Position numbers and translations under genes: made by a program. Below are positions 50,545 to 58,814 of a stretch of 64,000 bases of DNA, one piece after another (position 1 is the stretch's first letter; each line of letters starts with the position of its first letter). The notes beneath the pieces were generated by a model. The model did not search any database. It saw only the letters and a program-made list of their open reading frames with translations, and was not told the origin of the DNA. Source of the DNA: Poseidonocella sedimentorum (GTDB taxonomy: Bacteria > Pseudomonadota > Alphaproteobacteria > Rhodobacterales > Rhodobacteraceae); assembly GCF_900116005.1 (NCBI RefSeq), contig NZ_FOYI01000010.1, forward strand, positions 62,001 through 126,000, written 5' to 3'.

Positions 50545-52143
50545 TCATTCCGCGGCATCGGTCCGGGCGCCGGCATTGGCGGCCATCCAGTCATCGACCG
50601 CCGCGATCTCTTCCGCCGTCATCCGCAGCCCGAGCTTGGTCCGGCGCCAGACCACGTCTTCGGCCGTCCGGGCGAATTCCTTGTCCATGAGCCAGCGCAG
50701 CTCCGCTTCCGTCAACGTTGCGCCGAAACTCTGGCCAAGCGCCTCGGCGCTTCGGGCCGCGCCCAGAATCTCACGCGCTTCAGTCCCATAAGCCCGCACC
50801 AGCCGCAGCGCCCAGGCGGGCGTCAGGAAGGTGTACCGCGCGCGCAAATCGGCCACCAGATCCGCGACCCCGTCCACCGGGAAATCGCCGCCCGGAAGCG
50901 GCACCCCCGCGGTCCAGGCCGCGCCGCGCCCCCCGAGCGCCTCGCCGATCTTCTCCAGCGCGCTTTCGGCCAGCCGGCGATAGGTCGTGATCTTGCCGCC
51001 GAAGATATTGAGCAGCGGCGCGCCGGTCGTGGCATCGAGCTTGAGCGTGTAATCCCGCGTCGCGGCGGTGGCGCTGCTGCTGCCGTCATCATAGAGCGGG
51101 CGCACGCCGGAATAGGTCCAGACCACATCCTCGGGCGCGATGTCCTGCGCGAAATACCGGTTGGCGAAGTCGATCAGATAGCGCTTCTCCTCCTCGGTGC
51201 AGACGGGCGGCGTCTGAGGGTCCTCATGCTCGGCGTCGGTCGTGCCGATCAGGGTGAATTCGCTCTCATATGGGATGGCAAAGATGATGCGCCCGTCCGA
51301 TCCCTGGAAGAAATAGCATTTCTCGTGATCGTAGAGCCGCGGCACCACGATGTGTGAGCCGCGCACCAGCCGGACCCCCTCGCGGGAGTTGACCCCAATC
51401 CGCGACTGGATCACGTCGCCAACCCAGGGCCCCGCCGCGTTGACCAGCATCCGCGCGCGGTGCGTGGCGCGGGCGCCGGTCTGCGTGTTCTCGGTCTCGA
51501 CTTCCCACAGATCGCCCACCCGCTCGGCCCGCAGGACCTTGGTCCGGACATGAATCCGCGCGCCCCGCAGCGCCGCATCGCGCGCGTTGAGCGAAACGAG
51601 TTTGGCGTCTTCGATCCAGCAGTCGGAATATTCGAAGGCATGTTCGAACCGCGGCTCCAGCGGAGCGCCTTCCGGCGTGCCCTTGAGTGCGAGGACCTGC
51701 GTTCCGGGCAGGATCTTGCGCCCGCCCAATGTGTCATACATCAGCAGCCCCAGCCGGATGAGCCAGTCCGGGCGCCGCCCCTTCAGCCAAGGCATGACAT
51801 AGCTCAGGAGGCGCGAGGTCGGCGTGTCGCTCTCGAAGCGCATCTCCTTGTGGACCGGAAGGACAAAGCGCATCGGCCAGCTGATGTGGGGCATTGCGCG
51901 CAAGAGCACCTCGCGCTCGATCAGTGCCTCGCGCACCAGCCGGACCTCGAAATATTCGAGATAGCGCAACCCGCCATGAAAGAGCTTGGTGGAGGCCGAG
52001 GAGGTCGCGGACGCTAGATCGCCCATCTCGGCCAATGCGACGGAATAGCCCCGCCCCACCGCATCGCGCGCGATGCCGCACCCGTTGATCCCGCCACCGA
52101 TGACGAAGAGATCGGTCGTGTCGCTGCTGTCAAACGATGTCAC
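50545..52143 (-). CDS. glpD: Aerobic glycerol-3-phosphate dehydrogenase
   Basis: Codes for 532 residues (E. coli GlpD is 501). The N-terminal FAD motif DLFVIGGGINGCGIARDAV is at residue 11, followed by ASSTKLFHGGLRYLE-type sequence (TKLFHGGLRYLEYFE). The chain oxidises glycerol-3-phosphate to dihydroxyacetone phosphate at the inner membrane and feeds electrons to quinone. First gene of the operon with the transporter genes; glpK is not in the window and must lie elsewhere. Divergent from glpR over a 230-bp gap with GlpR-type half-sites. Confidence 0.95.
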   Translation of the reverse strand: MTSFDSSDTTDLFVIGGGINGCGIARDAVGRGYSVALAEMGDLASATSSASTKLFHGGLRYLEYFEVRLVREALIEREVLLRAMPHISWPMRFVLPVHKEMRFESDTPTSRLLSYVMPWLKGRRPDWLIRLGLLMYDTLGGRKILPGTQVLALKGTPEGAPLEPRFEHAFEYSDCWIEDAKLVSLNARDAALRGARIHVRTKVLRAERVGDLWEVETENTQTGARATHRARMLVNAAGPWVGDVIQSRIGVNSREGVRLVRGSHIVVPRLYDHEKCYFFQGSDGRIIFAIPYESEFTLIGTTDAEHEDPQTPPVCTEEEKRYLIDFANRYFAQDIAPEDVVWTYSGVRPLYDDGSSSATAATRDYTLKLDATTGAPLLNIFGGKITTYRRLAESALEKIGEALGGRGAAWTAGVPLPGGDFPVDGVADLVADLRARYTFLTPAWALRLVRAYGTEAREILGAARSAEALGQSFGATLTEAELRWLMDKEFARTAEDVVWRRTKLGLRMTAEEIAAVDDWMAANAGARTDAAE

Positions 52144-52209
52144 GCGGGGCTCCTCCTTACGCGCATGTCAAAGGTATGCCCCCGCGCTGATGCTTTGGCA
52201 ACCGGGAAG

Positions 52210-52280
52210 TGTTCGTTTCTGTTCGTTATTGAGTGTTATCTTGGGAAAATCGCCGCTGCACTGCGGCGTAAATGTTCGTT
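52210..52280. promoter_or_regulatory. Three GlpR-type half-sites between glpD and glpR
   Basis: TGTTCGTT occurs three times in the same orientation: 52210-52217, 52220-52227 and 52273-52280, in the glpD/glpR divergent gap. The first two are exactly 10 bp apart. The half-site resembles the TGTTCG core of the E. coli GlpR operator. This fits repression of glpD and the transporter genes, and probably autoregulation, by the divergently encoded GlpR. Confidence 0.7.
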
Positions 52281-52375
52281 ATTGGAGGTTTACCGGGGTT
52301 TTTCGATTGAAATCGTGTGGCTTTTTGTAAACTCTCGGCGGAATGGATCCGCGCAGCCGCCCCATGGAGCCCCCG

Positions 52376-53158
52376 ATGCAGCCCAGAGAACGCAAATCGG
52401 CCCAGAGCTTCCGCCACCCGGAGATTCTCGAAATCGCCCGGCGCGATGGAAAGGTCACGGTCGACGGACTCGCCGCGCATTTCGGCGTGGCGGCACAGAC
52501 GATTCGGCGCGATCTGACCGATCTGGCCGAGGCAGGACGGCTGGAGCGGGTATACGGCGGCGCGGTACTGCCCTCGGGCGTGAGCAACATCGGCTACGAA
52601 ACGCGCCGGGCACTCAACCCCGACGCAAAACAGGCCATCGCCCGCGCCTGTGCCGCCGATATCCCCGACGGGATCTCGCTCTTTCTCAACCTGGGCACCT
52701 CGACCGAAGCCGTCGCGCGCGAACTGCTGCACCATCAGGCGCTTATGGTCGTCACCAACAACATGAACGTCGCCAATATCCTCGCCGCCAACCCCGGCTG
52801 CGAGGTGATCGTAACCGGCGGCACGCTGCGCCGCTCGGACGGTGGGTTGGTGGGTACGCTGGCGGCCGAGACGATCCGCAAATTCAAGTTCGACCTCGCG
52901 GTGATCGGCTGCTCGGCCCTCGACCACGACGGCGATTTGCTCGACTTCGACATCCAGGAGGTCAGCGTGAGCCAGACCATCCTGAACCGCTCCAACCGGA
53001 CCTGCCTCGTGGCAGATCACACAAAATTCTCCCGCAGCGCCCCGGCGCGCATCGCGTCGCTGGCCGACGTCGATGTCTTCTACACGGACCTCACCCTGCC
53101 CCACGAGCTCGCGACCGCGTGCGAGAACTGGGGAACGGACGTTCGGCACTGCCCCTAA
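52376..53158 (+). CDS. glpR: DeoR-family glycerol repressor GlpR
   Basis: Codes for 260 residues from the ATG at 52376, preferred because GGAG lies just upstream; in-frame ATGs at 52343 and 52364 are also possible. The N-terminal DeoR HTH is RHPEILEIARRDGKVTVDGL, with AAQTIRRDLTDL as recognition helix. The C-terminal sensor domain has LFLNLGTSTEAVARELLHH and NNMNVANILAANPGCEVIVTGG, which bind a sugar phosphate, here probably glycerol-3-phosphate. Divergent from glpD. Confidence 0.93.
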   Translation: MQPRERKSAQSFRHPEILEIARRDGKVTVDGLAAHFGVAAQTIRRDLTDLAEAGRLERVYGGAVLPSGVSNIGYETRRALNPDAKQAIARACAADIPDGISLFLNLGTSTEAVARELLHHQALMVVTNNMNVANILAANPGCEVIVTGGTLRRSDGGLVGTLAAETIRKFKFDLAVIGCSALDHDGDLLDFDIQEVSVSQTILNRSNRTCLVADHTKFSRSAPARIASLADVDVFYTDLTLPHELATACENWGTDVRHCP

Positions 53159-53287
53159 ATATCACGGCGCTTTTATCCGCGATTTAGCCCTTCTAAGCGC
53201 CGCTCTCTGCGTAGGCTTATTTTGTCCAATAATGTTATCTTATCGGACGCTGTTAAAATGCTGACAATTGTCGCGCCGAAATCCCGC

Positions 53288-53581
53288 TCAGACGCCGTCG
53301 ATCAGGATATCCAAGGCACGTTTGAGCGCGTCCCGCTCCCCTGCGAGCGAGGCAACCGGAGCGCGCAACTCTGCGCCCGGAACCGCGGCGAGCTCCTGAA
53401 CCCGCACGATCCAGCGCGCGCCGTCTACTTCCACCTCTGGCGTAAGTCCCGCGAAAGCGGCGTAGCTCCCCGCTTCGCGAAGCGGCGCCACGATCCGCGA
53501 CGCCTCAATCCCGATCAGATCGGTTTGCAGGTCCACCACAAGTTGCCCGCCGTCGAGCCGATAGACGTCAAACTGAGCCAT
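53288..53581 (-). CDS. ccdB: CcdB-family toxin
   Basis: Codes for 97 residues, the size of CcdB. MAQFDVYRLDGGQLVVDLQTDLIG at the start and VPLR-like APLREAGSYAAFAGLTPEVEV fit the CcdB family, which poisons DNA gyrase. It follows the antitoxin gene by 10 bp in the usual antitoxin-first order. Placed beside parAB, it is probably a plasmid addiction module. Confidence 0.88.
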   Translation of the reverse strand: MAQFDVYRLDGGQLVVDLQTDLIGIEASRIVAPLREAGSYAAFAGLTPEVEVDGARWIVRVQELAAVPGAELRAPVASLAGERDALKRALDILIDGV

Positions 53582-53591
53582 GCGTCACGCC

Positions 53592-53813
53592 TCAGAATGT
53601 GCGGAACCGAGCGAGTGGCATCCCGTCCCGGGCAACCTCCTCGGCATATCCCTCGATCGCCGCCGCGTTCTCCGCGCGCCATTGCCTGTTCCGCTCCGTC
53701 TTCGCCGCCTCAGCGATCGCCGCTTCCGCAAGCCGCGACATGTTGAGCCCGAGCGCCCGGGCGGACGCCGCGACCTCTGCGTCAAGTGTCATATTCACCT
53801 TAATCCGGCCCAT
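53592..53813 (-). CDS. ccdA: CcdA-family antitoxin
   Basis: Codes for 73 residues from the ATG at 53813, with GGGAGGG just upstream; a longer frame to 53867 lacks such support. N-terminal ribbon-helix-helix MGRIKVNMTLDAEVAASARAL, and a C-terminal toxin-binding tail WRAENAAAIEGYAEEVARDG. It represses its own operon and neutralises CcdB. Confidence 0.85.
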   Translation of the reverse strand: MGRIKVNMTLDAEVAASARALGLNMSRLAEAAIAEAAKTERNRQWRAENAAAIEGYAEEVARDGMPLARFRTF

Positions 53814-53885
53814 GGCACCCTCCCAATTCATGCGTATGATCCGGGAGTATACCTTCGGCGCCCGCACCGCGCAAGTTGCCAGCCT

Positions 53886-53899
53886 GTCCCCGCGGGGAC
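53886..53899. repeat. Candidate parS palindrome 1
   Basis: GTCCCCGCGGGGAC, a perfect 14-bp palindrome, 10 bp downstream of the parB stop. One of four identical copies in 2.4 kb, all inside or beside parAB, so it is a likely ParB binding site. Confidence 0.75.
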
Positions 53900-53908
53900 G
53901 TCCGCCCC

Positions 53909-54970
53909 CTACCCGTCCAGCACATCGAAAAATGCCACCACGGCCTGCTCCAGCCGTGCGCGTTTCTCGGCGCTGAAATCACGGTCCAAACGCAACTCCA
54001 CCCGCCCCGGAGCCGCTGTGCATTTCGCCACGCCCTCCGCGCGCGCGACCTTGAACGTCGTCTTCCCGCTTGCGGCCTTGGGCCCCTGCTTCGCGGCGCT
54101 CTCTTTGAGATAGGCCTCCAGCACGGCAAGCTCCCCGGCCTCGTCGCGATCCGGCCGCGCGCGCAGCATGGCGCGCAACGTCTCTGGCCCCTCCTCTCCG
54201 ATCTTGCGCAGGACCTTCTGGCCCAAGGCGCGCGCGATCGACTGCGGGAAGCGGATGTCCTCCCCAACGGCGGCGAGCAGGTCAACAAAACTGCGAATAT
54301 GCGAGCGTTTCTGGCGGCTCGCCGAGGCGAAGATCAGCTCGACCGCTTGGTGATAGCTCTGCATGTTCGGATCCTGATCGCGGTACGCCATGGCCAGCCG
54401 AGCAAGCTCCCCGAAGCTCACGCCGCGGCGTACGAGGTTCTCGTCCACCATACGGCGATAGAGCAGCGTCATGTCCTCCCCACGCGCGTTGATCACGGCC
54501 GGGATTCGGGCAAAGGCCGCGTCACCGGTCTCGGCGTAAAGCTCGCGGAACGCGGTCAGGCGACGATAGCCCTGAATGAGCTCGAACCGTTCGCCAGCCG
54601 CATCCACGCGGATCGGATTGGAGAGGCCAATCTGGCGGATCGAGTGTTTCAACTCGTCGATCTCCGCATCCCGCTCCTCCGCGCGGTCCCGCGTAAGCCG
54701 GGCAGCATCCACCGCATCTATGGGCACCAAATCCGTGATCAATCCGGCCTTCTTCAGCCGCACATGCTCATGGGCAAGCGCGTCGTTCTCCGCCCGGATC
54801 GCGGCGGCGGCGGCATCGCGCGCGGTGAGCGCTTCGGCGTTTTCGGTGATCGCGGCCGCCATGGGCCCGCGTTTGCCGTCACCCGTCTCTGTCCCCGCGG
54901 GGACATCCCCTGCCCCGCCGTCCAGATCGCCGTCAAAATTGATGTCGAAGACGCGCCGTTTCCTGCTCAT
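53909..54970 (-). CDS. parB: ParB-type centromere-binding partition protein
   Basis: Codes for 353 residues. The ATG at 54970 overlaps the parA stop (ATGA). A ParB/Srx domain is visible at about 95-210 (RQIGLSNPIRVDAAGERFEL, LIQGYRRLTAFREL), with a helix-turn-helix region after it (FGELARLAMAYRDQDPNM). It binds the centromere and works with ParA to segregate the replicon. A candidate parS copy lies in its own coding sequence (codons 22-27). Confidence 0.92.
   Translation of the reverse strand: MSRKRRVFDINFDGDLDGGAGDVPAGTETGDGKRGPMAAAITENAEALTARDAAAAAIRAENDALAHEHVRLKKAGLITDLVPIDAVDAARLTRDRAEERDAEIDELKHSIRQIGLSNPIRVDAAGERFELIQGYRRLTAFRELYAETGDAAFARIPAVINARGEDMTLLYRRMVDENLVRRGVSFGELARLAMAYRDQDPNMQSYHQAVELIFASASRQKRSHIRSFVDLLAAVGEDIRFPQSIARALGQKVLRKIGEEGPETLRAMLRARPDRDEAGELAVLEAYLKESAAKQGPKAASGKTTFKVARAEGVAKCTAAPGRVELRLDRDFSAEKRARLEQAVVAFFDVLDG
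54891..54904. repeat. Candidate parS palindrome 2 (inside parB)
   Basis: GTCCCCGCGGGGAC within the N-terminal coding part of parB, read there as the residues V-P-A-G-T. The coding frame tolerates the site, which argues for selection on the DNA sequence. Confidence 0.75.
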
Positions 54971-56271
54971 GCCTCATCCTCCAGCTTGCTCCAGGCGATT
55001 AGAAGATTGCCCCGAAATTCCTCGTAAGCCCGATCAAACGAGGCCCGCGCGCGGCGCCATGTCTCTCGGGTCATTTCGCGATAATCGGTCTCATAGATCG
55101 AGGACAGGAAGCGGCCGGACTGCTCGACCGCACGGGTCAACTCGATTGGATGCTCCGTCACCCTGTCGCCAAAAACCTTGACGAATGCCTGCTGCATTGC
55201 CCGGTGCAACTCGTTGTTGGGCTCATACCGGGTGAGCATGAAGCGCAGGTCGGCAAATGCCTTGGGCAGCGTGCCCGTCCCCGCGGGGACAGAGCCGTTG
55301 AACTGCCCCAGATCTTCGAGCGCCTCGGCGAGCTGACCGATAAAAGACGTGGTGCTGTCATACTCCCAGTACCCAGGCCCCGAAGGCACATAAAGCACAT
55401 CGGCAGCAAAGACCGCGTTCATCGACTGGTAGCCGATGGCCGGCGGGCAATCGAAGAGGATCACGTCATAGGCATCCGGCGCGAGCCCGTCGAGGAAGCG
55501 CGAAACGGCCGCAAAGAAGGACCACTCTGGGTTGAGGTGGCGGTACTGCGCACTGGCAAACTCGACGAAGGCCGCATTGGCACAGCTGGGGATGATATCA
55601 ATGGTGGGCCAGTTCGTCGGCTTTATGAAATCGGTTATTCGCAGGTCTCCGAGGCCCATGCCGGTCACGGAGGCGGGCAGGCGACGTTGGGGCAGGGCGG
55701 CCCCGCTCTCAGCGCCCTGCTCCGCGCTGTTCATCCGCTCGGTCTCCCGGATCAGATCACGCGCCATGACGCCCCAGACGGTGAACTCTTCCTGCACATC
55801 CGTGAGGCCCATGGAATGGGAAAGGGTCGCTTGCGGATCGAAATCGACACAGAGCACGCGATACCCATCGAGCGCGGCCGCATGGGCGAAATGCAGCGCG
55901 ACGGTCGACTTGCCCGCGCCACCTTTGAAGTTGGCGATCGCCGCGCGGATCGCGCGCTTGCCAGCCGGGCGCGGCGGCATGAGCGACTTGCGGTTGACCT
56001 TGAGCCGTCGCCGCAGCTCGTTGATCTCTTCAAGCGTGTACCACCGCTGCCGCCCCTCCGGCTCGACCTCGCCTTGAGGCAGCGACGGATCAGCAGCAAG
56101 GCGCCCCCGCATGGTCGACTGGTTGACCTTGAAGATCAGCTCCGAGACTTCCCAGCTCGAAAACCGGCGCAGGGTCTTGGCCAACTCGGGCGAGAAGGTC
56201 TGTTGCCGGATAAAGCCCTGCATTTTGAGCGATTTCGTCTGCAACGCTTCGAGGTCTTCATGGGTGAACAT
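54967..56271 (-). CDS. parA: ParA/RepA-type partition ATPase
   Basis: Codes for 434 residues from the ATG at 56271, chosen because AAGGAG lies 9 nt upstream; a longer frame would begin inside palindrome 4. The N-terminus has a helix-turn-helix-like region (residues 1-90). The deviant Walker A FKGGAGKSTVALHFA is at about residue 125, and the second acidic motif VILFDCPPAIG near 280. Type Ia ParA, which also represses its own promoter. Forms the operon parA-parB. Confidence 0.94.
   Translation of the reverse strand: MFTHEDLEALQTKSLKMQGFIRQQTFSPELAKTLRRFSSWEVSELIFKVNQSTMRGRLAADPSLPQGEVEPEGRQRWYTLEEINELRRRLKVNRKSLMPPRPAGKRAIRAAIANFKGGAGKSTVALHFAHAAALDGYRVLCVDFDPQATLSHSMGLTDVQEEFTVWGVMARDLIRETERMNSAEQGAESGAALPQRRLPASVTGMGLGDLRITDFIKPTNWPTIDIIPSCANAAFVEFASAQYRHLNPEWSFFAAVSRFLDGLAPDAYDVILFDCPPAIGYQSMNAVFAADVLYVPSGPGYWEYDSTTSFIGQLAEALEDLGQFNGSVPAGTGTLPKAFADLRFMLTRYEPNNELHRAMQQAFVKVFGDRVTEHPIELTRAVEQSGRFLSSIYETDYREMTRETWRRARASFDRAYEEFRGNLLIAWSKLEDEA
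55277..55290. repeat. Candidate parS palindrome 3 (inside parA)
   Basis: GTCCCCGCGGGGAC inside the parA coding sequence, again read as V-P-A-G-T. Identical to the other three copies. Confidence 0.75.
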
Positions 56272-56291
56272 CGGCGCGGCTCCTTGTCGAC

Positions 56292-56305
56292 GTCCCCGCG
56301 GGGAC
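56292..56305. repeat. Candidate parS palindrome 4 (parA leader)
   Basis: GTCCCCGCGGGGAC 21 bp upstream of the parA start. It may serve both as a centromere site and as an operator for autoregulation of parAB. Confidence 0.75.
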
Positions 56306-56495
56306 ATGCCTCATTCTTCTTTCAGTTTTCGCGGACGCTAATATCCGTTCGTTTTCCAAATACGCCGAATTTGCGAAAATATCAAAAGGGAATATTCTGT
56401 GACCGCCGAGGGCGGCATTGGCGCCACACACCCGCCGCCAAAGGCAGAAGGCCCCGAATCGGGGTGAGCCAGAGAACATGGCGGTGGGCACCAAG

Positions 56496-56560
56496 ATTGG
56501 GGGGACAGCTTTGCACCCGGCGCCACATATTGGGGGACAAAACCAACCTAATAGGGGGCA
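56496..56560 (+). repeat. Candidate iterons (ATTGGGGGACA-type)
   Basis: Three imperfect direct repeats: ATTGGGGGGACA at 56496-56507, ATTGGGGGACA at 56529-56539 and ATAGGGGGCA at 56551-56560. Their starts are 33 and 22 bp apart, that is three and two 11-bp turns, so they face the same side of the helix. A plausible binding array for the adjacent DnaA-like initiator. Confidence 0.45.
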
Positions 56561-56590
56561 ACCAAGACGTCACCCAATACCAATAAACCT

Positions 56591-56611
56591 CAATTTTGAT
56601 ATTCAGAATTG
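56591..56611. repeat. AT-rich inverted repeat in the origin region
   Basis: CAATTTTGA at 56591-56599 and TCAGAATTG at 56603-56611 form 9-bp arms with one mismatch around a 3-bp centre. It stands out in base composition and could be an unwinding element or an operator for the initiator gene. Confidence 0.35.
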
Positions 56612-56810
56612 AAGGGATCAGGACAACCTTGGCGTCAACCCTTGACAGAATCGAAGCGTTGGACGCTAATTGCTGAAAGATCGGGAAAGACGTTGTGTTC
56701 TGGCCGGAAACGACAGACAGTCAGAACCAGACGCCTGGACATACCGAACCCGGGCAAAAGACGAAACCGGACAAAGAGCCGGGATAGAGGCCAAGTCGAA
56801 GGGCAGGGCG

Positions 56811-57506
56811 ATGATCGCAGTAAAACCGGTGGGGCGTGGTGCCGCATCGCGAAAATACGACCTCATCACGGCGTTGGGCACGCTCGCGCTGGCGCAAGGA
56901 AAAAGCGATCAGCGTCGGGCGCTGCGTCTTATTACGCTCATCACGGCCCGATACAACTGGTCCCGCGATGAGCTCGCCGTGGGTCAGGCCGAGATCGCCC
57001 GGCTGTGGTCCTGCGATCCGCGCACCGTGAAACGTGAGATGGCACAGCTTCGCGCCAACGGCTGGCTCGTGCTCAAGCGCCAAGGTGTGCGGGGCAGGGT
57101 GGCGCAATACGGGCTCGGGATCGAGGCAATTTTCGATGCGTCGCGGCCCGGCTGGGACCGTGTGGGCCCGGATTTCGCCCATCGGATGCGCGGCGACAGC
57201 GACGAGGCCGCCGCGCCCGATCCCAAGGTCGTGGCCTTCCCGAGCGGGGGCACCGCGCCGCCCGATCTCTCCGACGGCTCCGAATGGTCACTGGCGCAGG
57301 CGCTGATCTATCAGGACCACCCCGGCGCCTATGCCGCATGGCTCCGGGCCCTGACCCGTGAGGGCAGGGCAGGGGGCCGGTTGACGCTGCGCGCGCCGAG
57401 CCGGTTTCACGCGCGCTACGTCCAGACCCATCTTATTGGCCTTATGACCCGCGCCATCGAGGCCGTCTCGGACGAGGTGCGCGAGGTGGTGATCACCCAT
57501 GGCTGA
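56811..57506 (+). CDS. DnaA-like plasmid replication initiator
   Basis: Codes for 231 residues from the ATG at 56811; a TTG at 56670 would give 278, but it is weak. Residues 12-105 form a winged-helix initiator-like domain (AVGQAEIARLWSCDPRTVKR as the HTH). The C-terminal part (about 168-229) looks like the N-terminal domain of DnaA (LTLRAPSRFHARYVQTHLIG). This combination matches the DnaA-like replicase of Rhodobacterales plasmids. Encoded next to parAB and candidate iterons, it is the probable replication initiator of the replicon. It lacks the AAA+ domain of true DnaA. Confidence 0.8.
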   Translation: MIAVKPVGRGAASRKYDLITALGTLALAQGKSDQRRALRLITLITARYNWSRDELAVGQAEIARLWSCDPRTVKREMAQLRANGWLVLKRQGVRGRVAQYGLGIEAIFDASRPGWDRVGPDFAHRMRGDSDEAAAPDPKVVAFPSGGTAPPDLSDGSEWSLAQALIYQDHPGAYAAWLRALTREGRAGGRLTLRAPSRFHARYVQTHLIGLMTRAIEAVSDEVREVVITHG

Positions 57507-57652
57507 GCGCCGGGCAACAGGCGCACGGCCCAAAGAGTGTGACCCGGGAGACGCGCGCTCGGGAAAGCCGAATTGCGGGGGGTGCTCCGCGGTTGTGACG
57601 TAAGGAAAACAAGGGCATAGTCCGTTTCAACGGGGCTCATGGGGGCGATAGG

Positions 57653-58807
57653 ATGACGCGAAAACACGGGACGCGGGCCGGAGTCCTCTTGGTGGGGGCG
57701 CTGCTCTTTGCGGTAATGACCACGACCGCCGCCGTCGCTCAATCGGCGCGGCCCGCTGCGGGCGAGGCGGTGACACCGGGGCTCAACGGGCCGGAAGGCG
57801 AGCTTTCCTTCGGGCTCTGGTATTCCGAAGCCGAGGAGTTCTCGGCAACCACGGGCTTCACCCAGCATCGGATCGGCGGGCGCGATGACAGCCTTGCGAT
57901 GGGCCTCTCGCTCAGCCGCTACGCGACCTCCGCCCATGTGACCCTGACCGACCCGGATTTCTACGAAAGCCCCTACGCCCGCGTGCTCTCCTTCGCGATC
58001 CGCAGCTACGAGCCCGGCGCGACACAGGCGGGCGACTACACCTTCACCCAGGCCGAGGCCCTCATCGGCTTCTCGCGCGCGCTCGATCCCCGCCGCTCCA
58101 TCGGCTTCGGCGCGGGGTTCACCCGCTCAACGCTGGATGACCGCGACAGCCTGCCGGAATTCCTCGCAGCCTATGTCGAGAGCGTGGGCGAGGAGATCAA
58201 CGACGCCTTCGTCTATGCCGACTACGTTTGGGACGCGCGCCTCTCCGAGGGCTGGCAGCGGCGCGGTCCCCGGGTCAGCCTCAACACGCAACTGGGCCGC
58301 GCCGGCGACACAAGCTACGGGCTGGCCTATCTGCGCGGCGAGTATCGGGCGCCCTTCGGCGAGCGCTTCGAGCTGCGCACCCACGGCGCGGTCGGGCTGG
58401 GCGATACCTTGAGCGACGGGCCGTTCCCGGTGCTGCGCAGCTTTGCCGCCGGCGGGCCGGGCAGCGTGCGCGGCTTTGCCGAGGGCACGCTCGGGCCGCA
58501 ATCGCCTGTGCCGGGCAGCAGCGACGTCGCCTATCCGGGCGGGCAGTTCAGCGTTCTGGCCGGGCTTGAAGCCGCGACCCCGCTCGACCGGGAGCAGAAG
58601 ATTTTCGGCATGGCCTATTTCGACATCGGCAACGTCTACGAGACGGCGGCCGACTATGACGGGGGCGCGCTGCGCCGCTCGGTCGGAATCGGCATCAGTT
58701 GGGCCTCGCCCATCGGGCCACTCTCGCTCTTTGTCTCCGAGCCGATCGATCCCAAAGATGGCGACGAGGTCAGCCGGCTGCAATTCGGCCTCGGGCTGCG
58801 GTTCTGA
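57653..58807 (+). CDS. Omp85-type outer-membrane beta-barrel protein without POTRA domains
   Basis: Codes for 384 residues. A signal peptide (residues 1-29, ending AAVAQS) is followed by a beta-barrel of alternating strands. The Omp85/bacterial surface antigen motif is present as GGPGSVRGFAEGTLGP near residue 275, and the C-terminus ends with an aromatic residue (LQFGLGLRF), as in BamA/ShlB barrels. Only about 30 residues separate the signal peptide from the barrel, so POTRA domains are lacking. It converges on the GAF-HlyD gene with a 7-bp gap. It may be the outer-membrane channel of the neighbouring SecA-like/HlyD system. Confidence 0.8.
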   Translation: MTRKHGTRAGVLLVGALLFAVMTTTAAVAQSARPAAGEAVTPGLNGPEGELSFGLWYSEAEEFSATTGFTQHRIGGRDDSLAMGLSLSRYATSAHVTLTDPDFYESPYARVLSFAIRSYEPGATQAGDYTFTQAEALIGFSRALDPRRSIGFGAGFTRSTLDDRDSLPEFLAAYVESVGEEINDAFVYADYVWDARLSEGWQRRGPRVSLNTQLGRAGDTSYGLAYLRGEYRAPFGERFELRTHGAVGLGDTLSDGPFPVLRSFAAGGPGSVRGFAEGTLGPQSPVPGSSDVAYPGGQFSVLAGLEAATPLDREQKIFGMAYFDIGNVYETAADYDGGALRRSVGIGISWASPIGPLSLFVSEPIDPKDGDEVSRLQFGLGLRF

Positions 58808-58814
58808 GCGGCGG

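Larger units (their letters stand above)
56272..56810. other. Candidate replication origin region between parA and the initiator gene
   Basis: About 540 bp with no convincing gene, between divergent parA and the initiator gene. It contains palindrome 4, an AT-rich stretch (56340-56400) with several short A/T runs, candidate iterons (56496-56560) and an AT-rich inverted repeat (56591-56611). Origins of DnaA-like and RepABC plasmids commonly lie in such positions. This is inference from layout and base composition. Confidence 0.55.

Noticed and set aside
48400-51357. Very long plus-strand open frame (985 codons) opposite the glycerol genes
   Set aside because: It is antisense to clearly identified glpD, glpS and glpT genes; long antisense frames are expected in GC-rich DNA, and its composition (many H, R, D, E) is typical of a shadow.
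56272-56307. Upstream extension of parA
   Set aside because: The extra residues are encoded by palindrome 4, while the internal ATG at 56271 has a clear ribosome site.
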